A stretch of DNA of 64,000 nt. Origin: CAYTGR01 sp964437445. GTDB lineage: Bacteria > Chloroflexota > Anaerolineae > B4-G1 > SLSP01. The stretch lies in the NCBI GenBank assembly GCA_964437445.1, contig CAYTGR010000020.1:1-64000 (forward strand), given 5' to 3'. The position numbers were made by a program, and so were the translations under genes. Below are positions 31,236 to 40,543 of the stretch, piece by piece (within the stretch, counting starts at the first letter, position 1; every line of letters starts with the position of its first letter). A model generated the notes under the pieces. It was not told where the DNA came from. It was given only the letters and a program-made list of their open reading frames with translations, and made no database searches.

Positions 31236-33179
31236 ATGTTAGGCAAGAAGTTGTTGGTGCTTGTTGGGTTGCTGACCGTGGCGGGGATGCTCCTGACCGC
31301 CTGCGGCCCGACCCCCACCCAGGCCCCGGCCACCACCGAGGCCCCGTCCAAGACCGAAGCCCCGGCCACCACCGAGGCTCCCAAGACCGCCGAGCCCACC
31401 CCACCCCCGGAGCCTAAGACGCTGGTGATCTGCCAGGGCCAGGAACCGGACACCATGTATTGGTATGGCGGCGATATGCTGGCAGCCCGCCATGTGCAAC
31501 ACGCGATCTATGATGGCCCCATTGACAACCGCACCTACGCCTACCAGGCGGTCCTGTTGGAGAAACTGCCCAGCGTGAATGATGGCGATGCCGTCATCCA
31601 GAAAGTGACCGTCCAGGAAGGCGATAAGGTGGTGGGTGATGATGGCAGTCCGGCCGAACTGGCCAAGGGCATGAAGATTCGTCCTGCCGGCTGTAATGCA
31701 GCTGACTGCGCCGTGGAGTTTGACGGCACGCCGGTGGAAATGGAACAAATGGTCGTCACCTTCAAGATTAAGCCGGGTGTCAAATGGTCCGATGGCGAGC
31801 CGTTGACCGCCGATGACTCGGTTTATAGCTTTGAACTGGTGGGTAGCCCGGACACTCCCTCGGCCAAGTACACCTTTGACCGCACGGCTTCCTATGAAGC
31901 CAAGGACGATGTGACCGCTGTCTGGTCTGGTCTGCCCGGCTACATTGACAGTGTTTATTTCACCAACTTCTGGACCCCCATGCCGCGCCATCTGTGGGAG
32001 AAGAAGCTGGGGTATACAGCCAAGGACCTGCTGGAGAAAGAGGAATCCTCCCGCATGCCGATCGGCTGGGGCGCGTTCGTGATCAAGGAATGGGTCCAGG
32101 GTGATCACATCACCGTCGAGAAGAACCCGCTCTACTTCCGCGCCAGCGAGGGTCTGCCCTATGTGGACACTGTGATCTACCGCTTCATTAAGGATTCCAA
32201 CGCCAGTGTGGCGCAGTTGATCTCCGGCGAGTGCGATATCGTCACGACGGATGCCGCGCTGGAAGACCAGGCCAATCTGCTGCTCCAGTTGGAGGAGCAG
32301 GGTGTGGTGACGCCCGTGTTTGCGACCGGCACCAGCTGGGAGCACCTGGACTTCGGCATCACGCCGGTGGAAACCTACGACCGGCCGGATTTCTTTGGTG
32401 ATGTCCGCGTGCGCCAGGCGTTCGCCTACTGCTTGAACCGCCAGGAAGTCATTGACACCATCCTGTACGGTCGTTCTGTTACGATCGCCAGCTACATCCC
32501 GCCCGAGCATCCCTACTATGCCGGCGATATGCTGACCACCTACGACTACAACCCCGATAAGGGCAAGGCCCTGTTAGAGGAGGTTGGCTGGGTGGACGAC
32601 GATGGCGATCCCGCTACCCCGCGCGTGGCTAAGGGGATTGAAGGTATCCCCGACGGCACCAAGTTTGAGGTCAAGTGGCAGAGCACCACGGCGACCTTCC
32701 GCGTTCAGTACATGCAGATTTTCCAGAAGCACCTGGCCGAGTGCGGCATCAAGGTCAACCTGGAGAACCTGCCGGCCTCGCAATTCTTCGCCGACGGCCC
32801 CGATGGCCCGCTCTTCGGCCGCCAGTTTGATCTGGGCTCCTTCACCTGGGTGACCGGTGTACAGCCGCCCTGTGACCTCTACATGTCGGAGTTCATCCCT
32901 TCCGCCGACAATGGCTGGAGCGGCCAGAACGATCCGGGCTTCAACAACGCCGAGTATGACGCCGCTTGCCAGCGCGGGCTCCAGGCGCTGCCCGACACCG
33001 AGAACTACATCCAGGGCCATAAAGAGGCCCAGAAGATCTTCTCCGAGCAGCTGCCCGTCTTCCCGCTCTTCCTGCGGCTGAAGATCGCGGCCTATCGTCC
33101 CGAGGTCACCGGGTTCATCGTGGATCCCACCGAGAACTCGGAAATCTGGAACATTGAGGCCTTTGACATTCAGCAGTAA
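31236..33179 (+). CDS. Peptide/nickel-type ABC transporter substrate-binding lipoprotein (SBP family 5)
   Basis: The 647-residue protein has a lipoprotein signal peptide ending LLTACGP (lipidated Cys about 23), a Thr/Pro linker (TTEAPSKTEAP) and a family-5 binding domain with KPGVKWSDGEPLTADD and RVRQAFAYCLNRQEVIDTIL. It should capture oligopeptides or similar solutes outside the membrane and pass them to the permeases at 33742-36160. It has its own promoter and a strong terminator, which fits higher expression of the binding protein than of the membrane parts. The start follows GAGGAGGAG. Confidence 0.9.
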   Translation: MLGKKLLVLVGLLTVAGMLLTACGPTPTQAPATTEAPSKTEAPATTEAPKTAEPTPPPEPKTLVICQGQEPDTMYWYGGDMLAARHVQHAIYDGPIDNRTYAYQAVLLEKLPSVNDGDAVIQKVTVQEGDKVVGDDGSPAELAKGMKIRPAGCNAADCAVEFDGTPVEMEQMVVTFKIKPGVKWSDGEPLTADDSVYSFELVGSPDTPSAKYTFDRTASYEAKDDVTAVWSGLPGYIDSVYFTNFWTPMPRHLWEKKLGYTAKDLLEKEESSRMPIGWGAFVIKEWVQGDHITVEKNPLYFRASEGLPYVDTVIYRFIKDSNASVAQLISGECDIVTTDAALEDQANLLLQLEEQGVVTPVFATGTSWEHLDFGITPVETYDRPDFFGDVRVRQAFAYCLNRQEVIDTILYGRSVTIASYIPPEHPYYAGDMLTTYDYNPDKGKALLEEVGWVDDDGDPATPRVAKGIEGIPDGTKFEVKWQSTTATFRVQYMQIFQKHLAECGIKVNLENLPASQFFADGPDGPLFGRQFDLGSFTWVTGVQPPCDLYMSEFIPSADNGWSGQNDPGFNNAEYDAACQRGLQALPDTENYIQGHKEAQKIFSEQLPVFPLFLRLKIAAYRPEVTGFIVDPTENSEIWNIEAFDIQQ

Positions 33180-33187
33180 CTGTGGTT

Positions 33188-33226
33188 AAAAAAAGGTGGC
33201 GGCGTTATGACGCTGCCACCTTTTTA
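33188..33226 (+). terminator. Rho-independent terminator after the binding-protein gene
   Basis: AAAAAGGTGGCGGCG pairs with CGCTGCCACCTTTTT around a TTATGA loop with one mismatch, ending in a T5 run. It starts about 10 bases after the stop codon. Confidence 0.88.
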
Positions 33227-33237
33227 TTATAATGAAT

Positions 33238-33300
33238 TGGGACGCGGATGAACGTGAGCTTTTGTGATGAAGCAAAAAATCAACGTTAGTTCGCGTCCCA
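33238..33300. repeat. Inverted repeat with GGGACGCG ends
   Basis: TGGGACGCGGATGAACGT and ACGTTAGTTCGCGTCCCA are imperfect inverted copies around about 25 bases. It is the first of three repeat elements in the otherwise gene-free 33180-33741 interval. Confidence 0.65.
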
Positions 33301-33367
33301 GTTGTATCAATCATCTGCTATCCTTTTCCAGGACTGGGGCACTACTGGGCGATGAGCGTGGAAAAAT

Positions 33368-33445
33368 TTCACGCCGAGACGCAAAGCCCGCTAAGGTTTT
33401 TATCAAAGATAGGGGTTGCTTGGCGTTTTAGTGACTGGGCGTGAG
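33368..33445. repeat. Inverted repeat with TCACGCC ends
   Basis: TCACGCCGAGACGCAAAGC at the left and GCGTTTTAGTGACTGGGCGTGA at the right are inverted and partly matching, giving a long imperfect hairpin. I recognise this ACGCAAAG-type sequence as a common intergenic repeat in environmental Chloroflexota and planctomycete genomes. Confidence 0.5.
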
Positions 33446-33483
33446 GCCTTTTTGCGGAGAGTCATGAAGTTGGCGGAAGGTGG

Positions 33484-33539
33484 GTAGTGACGCCTTTAGG
33501 CGTTTCTGATCTTGCAGAAGCACCTGAAGACGCCACTAC
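33484..33539. repeat. Dispersed GTAGTGACGCC palindromic repeat
   Basis: GTAGTGACGCCTTTAGGCGT forms a hairpin of its own and, with CACCTGAAGACGCCACTAC downstream, an outer inverted repeat. It is closely related to the element at 53034 and more distantly to those at 340-389 and 15529-15692. The remaining part of this interval (33540-33741) shows only a Shine-Dalgarno sequence. Confidence 0.7.
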
Positions 33540-33741
33540 AAGGTCCAAGACTTGAGCTGGCAATACATTTGAAACCATTCCTCAACGTCCCTGGCGGCTT
33601 TTGCGGTAAAAACGCCCCGTAGTTGTGCCAATCCTATTTCCAACGGATTTTCCTGAACCTGAGACCGGTTTTTCGGCTATTAAGGGTGAAAACGGGTAAA
33701 GGCGTTGGTCTTTCAGTATCTGTAACTTAAGGAGGCGATTC

Positions 33742-35193
33742 ATGGCTGGATATCTTTTACGCCGTTTCATTCAAATGTTCCTGGTGGTGTTGTTAGCAAC
33801 GATGGCAATCTACGCTATTTTGAACCTGGCGCCGGGCGGGCCACTTTCCGGGTTGAACACGACGGCCGACCGGCGGCAGCGTTTCACCGAGGCCGATAAG
33901 GCCCGGCTGGAAGCTTATCTGGGCCTGGATAAGCCTCTGGCGCTCCGCTATGTGGTTTGGCTGCTGGGGGATGACTGGCTGGGCAGCGACTACATGTACC
34001 TGGGCCTCAAACCGCCGGCGACCGGTCGGTTCTACGCCGAACCGGGGCTGGCCTACGCCAAACCTGGATACCCGCTCTGGATCCAGGGAGAGGTTGGGCC
34101 GGCCGGCGCTGACGGTATGCCTGTCATCACAGCCACCCATGTGTGGATTCGCCCGACCGGTGAAGCGCCGGAGGGCGTGACTAAGGGACGGGTGATTTCG
34201 GCCAGTAAGGGATTGCTCAAAATAGACGTGGATAACAATGCGGTGAATGCCTGGGCGGTTGTTTCGCCCGCCACTCAATGGGAAGTATCCGATCTGGCGC
34301 CGCGCCCCAAAGGCGCCTGGGTCCCCGTGGCGTGGCTGTTTGGCCAGAATGGGATACTGGGTAACCTGGCTCACTTCCACGGTACGGGACATGGTGTGTT
34401 GCGCATGGATTGGGGCTTTTCCTGGTCGGTGGCACGTGGTCAAGCGGTTTCCTCACTAATCGTCAGTCGGTTGGGTAATACGCTCGTGTTGATGTTGACC
34501 TCTACCGTGCTTTCCCTACTGGTGGCGATTCCGGTGGGCATTTTCTCCGCCGTCAAGCAATATTCCAAAATGGATTACATTGTGACCACGTTTACCTTCT
34601 TCGGCACCGCCATGCCGGTGTTCTGGTTTGGCTTGATGATGATCCTCATCTTTTCCATTAAATTCCGGCAATGGGGGATCCCTTACCTGCCGGCCGGGGC
34701 AGTCTATTCGGTGCGCACACCGCCGGCGGGCAGCCTGTTGGCGGCCTGGAACATTGTCCCGAAAAGCTTTGGTGATCGCGCGCTGCACCTGCTGATGCCG
34801 ACCGTGGTGCTGAGCCTTCTCTACATGGCTAGCTGGAGCCGTTTTATGCGCTCCTCCATGCTGGAGGTATTGCGGCAGGATTACGTGCGCACCGCGCGCG
34901 CTAAGGGGTTGGGGGAACGAATGGTGATCGTCAAGCACGCCATGCGCAATGCCTTGATCCCCATTGTTACCATCGTCGTGTTGCAAATTCCCGGCCTTTT
35001 CGGCGGAGCCATTATCACTGAAACCATCTTCTCCTGGACCGGCATGGGCCGGTTGTACTACGACGCGCTCGGCGGCGACGATTGGCCGGTGGTGATGATC
35101 CTGCTTTTCATTGATGCCGTGTTGGTGGTGGTCTCCACCCTGATCGGCGATGTTCTGTACACGGTGGTGGATCCTCGCATCCGCTACGATTAA
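33742..35193 (+). CDS. Oligopeptide/dipeptide ABC transporter permease (DppB/OppB type) with an inserted outer domain
   Basis: The 483-residue protein has the family N-terminus (LLRRFIQMFLVVLLATMAIY), a C-terminal core of five helices and the EAA loop (YVRTARAKGLGERMVIVKHAMRN, shown in the sequence near residues 388-410) that docks on the ATPase. The family is usually about 310-340 residues. The surplus of about 150 lies between the first helix and the core (about 70-220) and is soluble, facing the outside. It forms the channel with the 35225 product. The start follows AAGGAGG. Confidence 0.88.
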   Translation: MAGYLLRRFIQMFLVVLLATMAIYAILNLAPGGPLSGLNTTADRRQRFTEADKARLEAYLGLDKPLALRYVVWLLGDDWLGSDYMYLGLKPPATGRFYAEPGLAYAKPGYPLWIQGEVGPAGADGMPVITATHVWIRPTGEAPEGVTKGRVISASKGLLKIDVDNNAVNAWAVVSPATQWEVSDLAPRPKGAWVPVAWLFGQNGILGNLAHFHGTGHGVLRMDWGFSWSVARGQAVSSLIVSRLGNTLVLMLTSTVLSLLVAIPVGIFSAVKQYSKMDYIVTTFTFFGTAMPVFWFGLMMILIFSIKFRQWGIPYLPAGAVYSVRTPPAGSLLAAWNIVPKSFGDRALHLLMPTVVLSLLYMASWSRFMRSSMLEVLRQDYVRTARAKGLGERMVIVKHAMRNALIPIVTIVVLQIPGLFGGAIITETIFSWTGMGRLYYDALGGDDWPVVMILLFIDAVLVVVSTLIGDVLYTVVDPRIRYD

Positions 35194-35224
35194 TTTAGAG
35201 AATTGTGAGGTATTGAGGTGGAAC

Positions 35225-36160
35225 ATGGCTGCTGATGCACAGGTGGAGAAATTAGAGGCTGAGGGGCTCTTGACGCCCGAACAGCAAAGTATGGTCGCAG
35301 TGATCTGGGGGCGGTTCCGGCGGCACAAGCTGGCGCTGGCTGGCCTGATCCTGATCGTCGTTTTCATCTTAATGGCCATTTTTGCCGATCTGATTGCACC
35401 CTACGATCCCATTAGCTATCAGGATCCTTATAACAAAAATGCGCCCCCCAGCCCAGCACACCTGTTGGGCACGGATGAAATCGGGCGGGATGTCTTCAGC
35501 CGTTTGTTGTACGCGGCTCGCATTTCACTCTCCGTTTCGCTGGTGGTGACGGTGCTGAGCCAGACGATTGGGGCCTTGTTGGGCGGTATTTCCGGTTACT
35601 TCGGCGGCTGGGTAGATATGGTGATCCAGCGGTTTGTAGAGTTCATGCTGGTCCTGCCGTTGCTGCCCCTGCTGCTCGCTTTTTCGTCTTTGTTGCGCGG
35701 GATCAAAATTCCCGGTGTGCCTGACCAATGGACCAGTGTGGTCATCATTACCTTCATCTTAACCGTTTTTGGTTGGATGGGGGCCTGCCGTCTGGTGCGC
35801 GGTATGGTGTTGAGCCTGCGTGGGCTGGATTTCACCGATGCTTCGCGGGCTTTGGGAATGTCGGATCTCAGCATCATTATCCGTCACATGCTTCCCAATT
35901 CCATGGCTCCCATTATCGTGAACGCCACCCTGGGGCTGGGCGGGACGATTGTGTTGGAATCGGCGCTCAGTTTTTTGGGCTTTGGCATCCAACCCCCGGT
36001 GCCCACCTGGGGCAATATGTTGCAGGCCGCTCAAACCGGGTTATTGGGTGATCCGGCCAAGGTTTTCTATCCCGGTCTGGCGATTTTCCTGGCCTCGCTG
36101 GCGTTCAACTACGTGGGCGACGGTCTACGAGATGCGCTGGATCCGCGCCTGAAGCTGTAA
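35225..36160 (+). CDS. Oligopeptide/dipeptide ABC transporter permease (DppC/OppC type)
   Basis: The 311-residue protein is of normal length. It has the OppC-type N-terminal region with one helix (LALAGLILIVVFILMAIFA), the DPYNKNAPPSPAHLLGTDEIG outer loop typical of DppC (shown here in part), and the EAA loop DFTDASRALGMSDLSIIIRH. The start follows AGGTATTGAGGTGG and lies 31 bases after the OppB-type gene, with which it forms the transmembrane channel. Confidence 0.92.
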   Translation: MAADAQVEKLEAEGLLTPEQQSMVAVIWGRFRRHKLALAGLILIVVFILMAIFADLIAPYDPISYQDPYNKNAPPSPAHLLGTDEIGRDVFSRLLYAARISLSVSLVVTVLSQTIGALLGGISGYFGGWVDMVIQRFVEFMLVLPLLPLLLAFSSLLRGIKIPGVPDQWTSVVIITFILTVFGWMGACRLVRGMVLSLRGLDFTDASRALGMSDLSIIIRHMLPNSMAPIIVNATLGLGGTIVLESALSFLGFGIQPPVPTWGNMLQAAQTGLLGDPAKVFYPGLAIFLASLAFNYVGDGLRDALDPRLKL

Positions 36161-36188
36161 ACCACTTTGTGGTTAGGAGAATGATCAA

Positions 36189-37190
36189 GTGGAAGCACAT
36201 ACTCAAACCAATGACAAACTGTTAGATGTCCATAATCTGAAGACCTACTTCTACACCGAAGATGGGGTGGTCAAGGCAGTAGATGGCGTGGATTTTGATG
36301 TCCGGCGCGGCGAGATTATCGCCCTGGTGGGCGAGTCGGGCTGTGGCAAGAGCGTTACTTCGCTTTCCATTATGCGGTTAGTGGGGATCCCGGGCAAGGT
36401 CGTAGAGGGAGAAATCTTCTATCAGGGGAAAAATTTGCTGGCACTGCCTGAAGTAGAGATGCGCCGGATGCGCGGTGATCGCCTTTCCATGATTTTCCAG
36501 CAGCCGACCTCCTGTCTGAACCCTGTTTTCCGCGTCGGCGATCAGATCGCCGAAGTGCTGAAAATTCACCGGGGCATGGATAAGAAAGAGGGCTGGGCTC
36601 AGGCCGAAGAATTGCTGCGGATGGTGGGCATTCCTGAACCTCAGAAGCGCGTGCAATCCTTCCCGCACGAAATGTCCGGTGGGATGGCTCAGCGCGTGAT
36701 GATCGCAATGGCCCTGGCCTGCGAACCGGAGCTGCTCATCGCCGACGAGCCGACCACCGCCCTGGATGTGACGATCCAGGCCCAAATCCTGGACCTGATG
36801 CGGAATTTGCAGAAGAAGCTGGGCACTTCTATCATCCTGATCACTCACGATATGGGAATTGTGGCGGAGATGGCCTCCCGGCTTTCGGTCATGTATGCCG
36901 GGCGGGTGGTGGAACATACCGACATCACGACCATTTTCCGCAATCCGCTGCACCCTTACACGCATGGGTTGCTGGCCTCCATTCCGGTGATGGGAGTGGT
37001 TAAACCCCGGCTGGATACTATTCCCGGCTCCGTGCCCAACCTGATTAACCTGCCACCCGGTTGCAAATTCGCGCCGCGCTGTCTGGCCCGGCTGGAGCAT
37101 AATCTGCACATCTGCACCGAACAGGAACCGGATTTGATTGACGTTGAGCCCGGACACAAAGTCCGCTGCTGGCTCTATCAGGAACATTAA
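36189..37190 (+). CDS. Oligopeptide/dipeptide ABC transporter ATPase (DppD/OppD type)
   Basis: The 333-residue ATPase has Walker A GESGCGKS (about 49-56), the signature MSGGMAQRV, Walker B LLIADEPTTALDV and the C-terminal cysteine extension (CKFAPRC...CTEQEP...GHKVRCW) typical of the peptide-transport subfamily. It energises uptake together with the next product. The GTG start lies 9 bases after TTAGGAGA. The key catalytic residues are all intact, in contrast to the ATPase at 30219. Confidence 0.93.
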   Translation: MEAHTQTNDKLLDVHNLKTYFYTEDGVVKAVDGVDFDVRRGEIIALVGESGCGKSVTSLSIMRLVGIPGKVVEGEIFYQGKNLLALPEVEMRRMRGDRLSMIFQQPTSCLNPVFRVGDQIAEVLKIHRGMDKKEGWAQAEELLRMVGIPEPQKRVQSFPHEMSGGMAQRVMIAMALACEPELLIADEPTTALDVTIQAQILDLMRNLQKKLGTSIILITHDMGIVAEMASRLSVMYAGRVVEHTDITTIFRNPLHPYTHGLLASIPVMGVVKPRLDTIPGSVPNLINLPPGCKFAPRCLARLEHNLHICTEQEPDLIDVEPGHKVRCWLYQEH

Positions 37191-37218
37191 CCCGGCCGGG
37201 ATGAGGAGCAATATAACC

Positions 37219-38241
37219 ATGGCAGAAGTACAACAGCAATCAACCAAAGGGCAAGAAGACCTGATTGTGGTAGAAAATTTGGTGAAATATTTCCCCATCC
37301 GCGGCGGCTTTTTACAGCGGGTCCGGGCCTGGGTGAAAGCAGTGGATGGCGTTAGCTTCACCATCAAGCGCGGTGAGACGCTGGGGCTGGTGGGGGAATC
37401 GGGCTGCGGTAAAACGACGGTCGGTCGGACTGTCCTGCGCCTGATCCCGCATACCAGCGGCCGGGTTTATTTTGAAGGCAAGGACATCTTTGCTTTGCGC
37501 GGCGATGCGCTGAAGCAGATGCGTAGAAACATGCAGATTGTGTTCCAGGATCCCTATTCCTCGCTGGATCCCCGGATGCCGGTGGGCGAAAGCATCATGG
37601 AAGGGCTGAACGTGCACAGGGCGGGCTCCCCCCAGGAGCGTTGGGAGCGGGTGATCCACCTGCTACGGCAGGTCAACCTGGAGGACTTTCATGCCAAGCG
37701 CTACCCGCACGAGTTCTCCGGCGGACAACGCCAGCGTATCGGGATTGCCCGCGCGTTGGCGCTCAACCCGAAGTTCATCGTGGCCGACGAGCCGGTCTCC
37801 GCGCTGGATGTCTCGGTGCAGGCGCAGGTGCTCAACATTCTCATGGATCTGCAAGAGCAGTATGGCCTGACCTACCTCTTTATCGCGCACAACCTCAGTG
37901 TGGTAGAACACATCAGCAACCGCGTGGGGGTCATGTATCTGGGCAAAATGGTGGAGCTGGCCGACCGGGGTGAGGTCTTTGAGCATCCGCTGCACCCCTA
38001 TACCCAGGCGCTCTTCTCCGCCATCCCCATCCCTGATCCCAAGCTGGCGGGGACCCGCGAGCGCATCATTCTCAAGGGTGATGTGCCCAGCCCGGTGAAT
38101 CCGCCGGTCGGCTGCCACTTCAATCCGCGCTGCCGGTATGCCATTCAGGGCTTGTGCGACAGGGAGGAACCCCCGTTCAAGGATTATGGTAGCGGCCACT
38201 TTGTCGCCTGCTGGCTGTTGGAGAAAGAGCGCGCCGCCTGA
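37219..38241 (+). CDS. Oligopeptide/dipeptide ABC transporter ATPase (DppF/OppF type)
   Basis: The 340-residue ATPase has Walker A GESGCGKTT, signature FSGGQRQRIG, Walker B FIVADEPVSALDV, and the cysteine extension CHFNPRCRYA...CDREEPP...GHFVACW. It is the second nucleotide-binding subunit. The start at 37219 follows GAGGAGC. It ends the BCDF operon and is followed by a perfect terminator. Confidence 0.93.
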   Translation: MAEVQQQSTKGQEDLIVVENLVKYFPIRGGFLQRVRAWVKAVDGVSFTIKRGETLGLVGESGCGKTTVGRTVLRLIPHTSGRVYFEGKDIFALRGDALKQMRRNMQIVFQDPYSSLDPRMPVGESIMEGLNVHRAGSPQERWERVIHLLRQVNLEDFHAKRYPHEFSGGQRQRIGIARALALNPKFIVADEPVSALDVSVQAQVLNILMDLQEQYGLTYLFIAHNLSVVEHISNRVGVMYLGKMVELADRGEVFEHPLHPYTQALFSAIPIPDPKLAGTRERIILKGDVPSPVNPPVGCHFNPRCRYAIQGLCDREEPPFKDYGSGHFVACWLLEKERAA

Positions 38242-38270
38242 TCAAGGTGGAAGTAAGATTAAGATACTGG

Positions 38271-38303
38271 GGGGATTTTGCCGCGCGGCAAAATCCCCTT
38301 TTT
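38271..38303 (+). terminator. Rho-independent terminator of the permease operon
   Basis: A perfect 13-bp stem (GGGGATTTTGCCG with CGGCAAAATCCCC) with a CG dinucleotide centre is followed by TTTTT. Confidence 0.93.
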
Positions 38304-38372
38304 GTGTCCTTTCTGGGGAATTCTTTTCAATTTTCGCAAACCGTTTATACTTGATGGATAGGAGTTAGTGCC

Positions 38373-38906
38373 ATGTCCAAACGTCCCAGTCTGTTAAGTG
38401 CTCTTTTGTTGGGGATACTGGTGATTGCGCTGTTGGTTTGGGCGGTTAGCGCTTTCACCAATGAAGACCCGCTCTGGTTTGTGCCCTACTTCGGTGCGCG
38501 CGCTGACTGGATTACCGTCTATTGGGATGGCGAAATCTGGATGTTTTTCCCTGGCGATGCAGGATACGAAGAAGTGCTGCACGCTTTCGCGGACGGCGTT
38601 GGGCGCTGGGCTGGCTATGAACCTCAAACGGCGCTTTCCCCAGACTCGCTGGAAATGCTGCGCGCTCAGTGGCGTCTGGTGGAATTCCACTATAATGACC
38701 CGGTGCAAGTGCATACCCGCCACCCCTATCCGGCCGCCCGGGTTTTCTTCGTCCCGCTCACCGGGCCTCACGCGGAGTGGCGACGTGTCTTCTCCTCCCT
38801 GCAAGGGGACGCCGGTCGGGCTGGAGCTTTGATTTTGAGCCAGGCCCGCTTTGAGCGCCTGACGGCCGCCGTTGAACAGGCTGTTAGCGGCCAGGCTCAA
38901 CCCTGA
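38373..38906 (+). CDS. Hypothetical secreted or membrane-anchored protein
   Basis: The 177-residue product has one N-terminal hydrophobic segment (about 7-27) and a soluble region rich in aromatic residues (DPLWFVPYFGARADWITVYWDG). No conserved domain is recognised. The ATG follows ATAGGAG, and the gene ends 10 bases before the hybrid kinase gene, so the two are likely co-transcribed. It might be an outside component of that signalling pathway, but this rests on position only. Confidence 0.65.
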   Translation: MSKRPSLLSALLLGILVIALLVWAVSAFTNEDPLWFVPYFGARADWITVYWDGEIWMFFPGDAGYEEVLHAFADGVGRWAGYEPQTALSPDSLEMLRAQWRLVEFHYNDPVQVHTRHPYPAARVFFVPLTGPHAEWRRVFSSLQGDAGRAGALILSQARFERLTAAVEQAVSGQAQP

Positions 38907-38916
38907 GAGCAACTGC

Positions 38917-40539
38917 ATGGGCAATCCACGTGTTTTGGTAGTAGATGACGAACCAGAAATGATTCAGCTGGTCAAGGAGGTGTTGGCGCTGCTGCCCTGC
39001 GAGGTCCTGGAGGCGACCAACGGTGAACTGGCACTGGAAATGTTGCGCCAGGAGTTGGCTCAGGGCCAGTTGATTGACGCCATGTTGCTGGATGTGATGT
39101 TGCCGGGTGCGGACGGTTTCCGTATCCTGGAGGCGGTCAAGGCGGATCCGTTGCTGGAGCCGATCCCCGTGATTCTGATCACCGGGTTGGATTCGGTCAG
39201 CGCCAAGGCGCGCGGGTTGCAGCGTGGCGCGGACGATTATGTGACCAAGCCCTTTGATCCACAGGAGCTGCTGGCCCGCATCGGCGTCGTGTTGCGGATC
39301 CGGCGCACCGAGCAAATGTTACGTCGCCGCAACCAGGAGCTGGCCGCTCTGGACCAACTCAACCGGCTGGTCTCCTCCAGTCTTGAGCTGGACCGGGTGT
39401 TGTTCTCAGCTTTGGAGGGATTGGGACGGTTGGTGGAAACTGAAGTGCTGGCCTTCGTCCTTAACGAAGAGGAGGTCGGGGATTGGGTCATCCGGGCCGC
39501 CCGCAGCCCGGCCGGGACCTGGTTGGAGGGGCGGGTGATCGCAGTGGATGGCGGCCCGCCGGGTGAAGCGTTGCGCAGCGGGCGTCCCGTCCTGCTTCAG
39601 GCGATTGAGGAGCCGTTCTGGTCCGAGGCCGTCGGGTTGGCCCCTCTGGATTTGCTTTGCGTCCCGATGGTCACGCATCAGGAGGCGGTCGGGTTATTAG
39701 TGGTGGCCGGCCGAGCCGGGCGCTTAAGTGCGGAACATACCCCGTTTCTGGAGCAAGTGGCGGCCACTGTGGCCGTGGCGGTGGACAATGCCCGGCTTTA
39801 CGGCGAGCTGGCAGCCTTTGCCGCTGAACTGGAACGCTCACAGAGCCAGCTGATCCAGGCTGAGAAAATGGCGGCCGTGGGGCGGATGGCCGCTTCCATC
39901 GCACACGAAATCAATAACCCCTTGCAGGCTATCCAGAACAGTTTGCATCTGTCGTTGCATCCGGCCCTGGATGAGGAGCGCCGGCGGCGTTATTTGCAGA
40001 TGGCCCAGCAAGAGGTGGAACGGCTGATCCAGATTGTGCGGCGGATGTTGGATTTCTACCGGCCGGCGTCGGGCACCATGCAACCCTTAGACATCAACCG
40101 GCCCGTGGAAGACGCTCTGGCCTTGGCCAACAAGCGGCTGCAACAGGCCCATATTCAAGTCATTTCCCGGTTTTCCCCCGATTTGCCGCCGGTACGCGGT
40201 ATGGCAAACCAGCTGACACAGGTCTTCCTTAACATCATCATCAACGCAGTGGAGGCGATGCCCGATGGCGGGACGTTGTGGATTGGAACAGCTTACCATG
40301 CCGAGCGTGAGCAGGTGGTGGCGGCTTTCCGTGACAGTGGCCCGGGCATTCCGGCTGAGGTGCGTGTTCATCTGTTTGAACCTTTTCACACCACCAAACC
40401 TACTGGTACCGGCCTGGGATTGGCGATCAGTTACGGTATCGTGGAACGCCATGAAGGGACTATCCGCGTCGAGAGTCAACCGGGCAGTGGCGCAACGTTC
40501 ATTGTGAGTTTGCCCTGCAACCGAGAGGAGGCCCCATAA
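38917..40539 (+). CDS. Hybrid sensor histidine kinase: receiver, GAF, HisKA and HATPase domains
   Basis: The 540-residue protein starts with a receiver domain (VLVVDDEPEM; phosphorylatable Asp in LLDVMLPGADG; lysine in TKPFD) at about 5-125. A GAF domain (about 155-300), a HisKA helix with SIAHEINNPLQ (His about 330) and an ATPase domain with GTGLGLAIS follow. There is no membrane segment, so it senses a cytoplasmic cue or is itself controlled by phosphorylation of the receiver. It lies 4 bases before a response regulator, its probable partner. ATG 38917 was chosen over an earlier in-frame start inside the previous gene. Confidence 0.9.
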   Translation: MGNPRVLVVDDEPEMIQLVKEVLALLPCEVLEATNGELALEMLRQELAQGQLIDAMLLDVMLPGADGFRILEAVKADPLLEPIPVILITGLDSVSAKARGLQRGADDYVTKPFDPQELLARIGVVLRIRRTEQMLRRRNQELAALDQLNRLVSSSLELDRVLFSALEGLGRLVETEVLAFVLNEEEVGDWVIRAARSPAGTWLEGRVIAVDGGPPGEALRSGRPVLLQAIEEPFWSEAVGLAPLDLLCVPMVTHQEAVGLLVVAGRAGRLSAEHTPFLEQVAATVAVAVDNARLYGELAAFAAELERSQSQLIQAEKMAAVGRMAASIAHEINNPLQAIQNSLHLSLHPALDEERRRRYLQMAQQEVERLIQIVRRMLDFYRPASGTMQPLDINRPVEDALALANKRLQQAHIQVISRFSPDLPPVRGMANQLTQVFLNIIINAVEAMPDGGTLWIGTAYHAEREQVVAAFRDSGPGIPAEVRVHLFEPFHTTKPTGTGLGLAISYGIVERHEGTIRVESQPGSGATFIVSLPCNREEAP

Positions 40540-40543
40540 CCTT

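Noticed and set aside
33180..33741. Possible small RNA or riboswitch before the permease operon
   Set aside because: The interval is explained by one terminator and three inverted repeats; no conserved riboswitch core was recognised.
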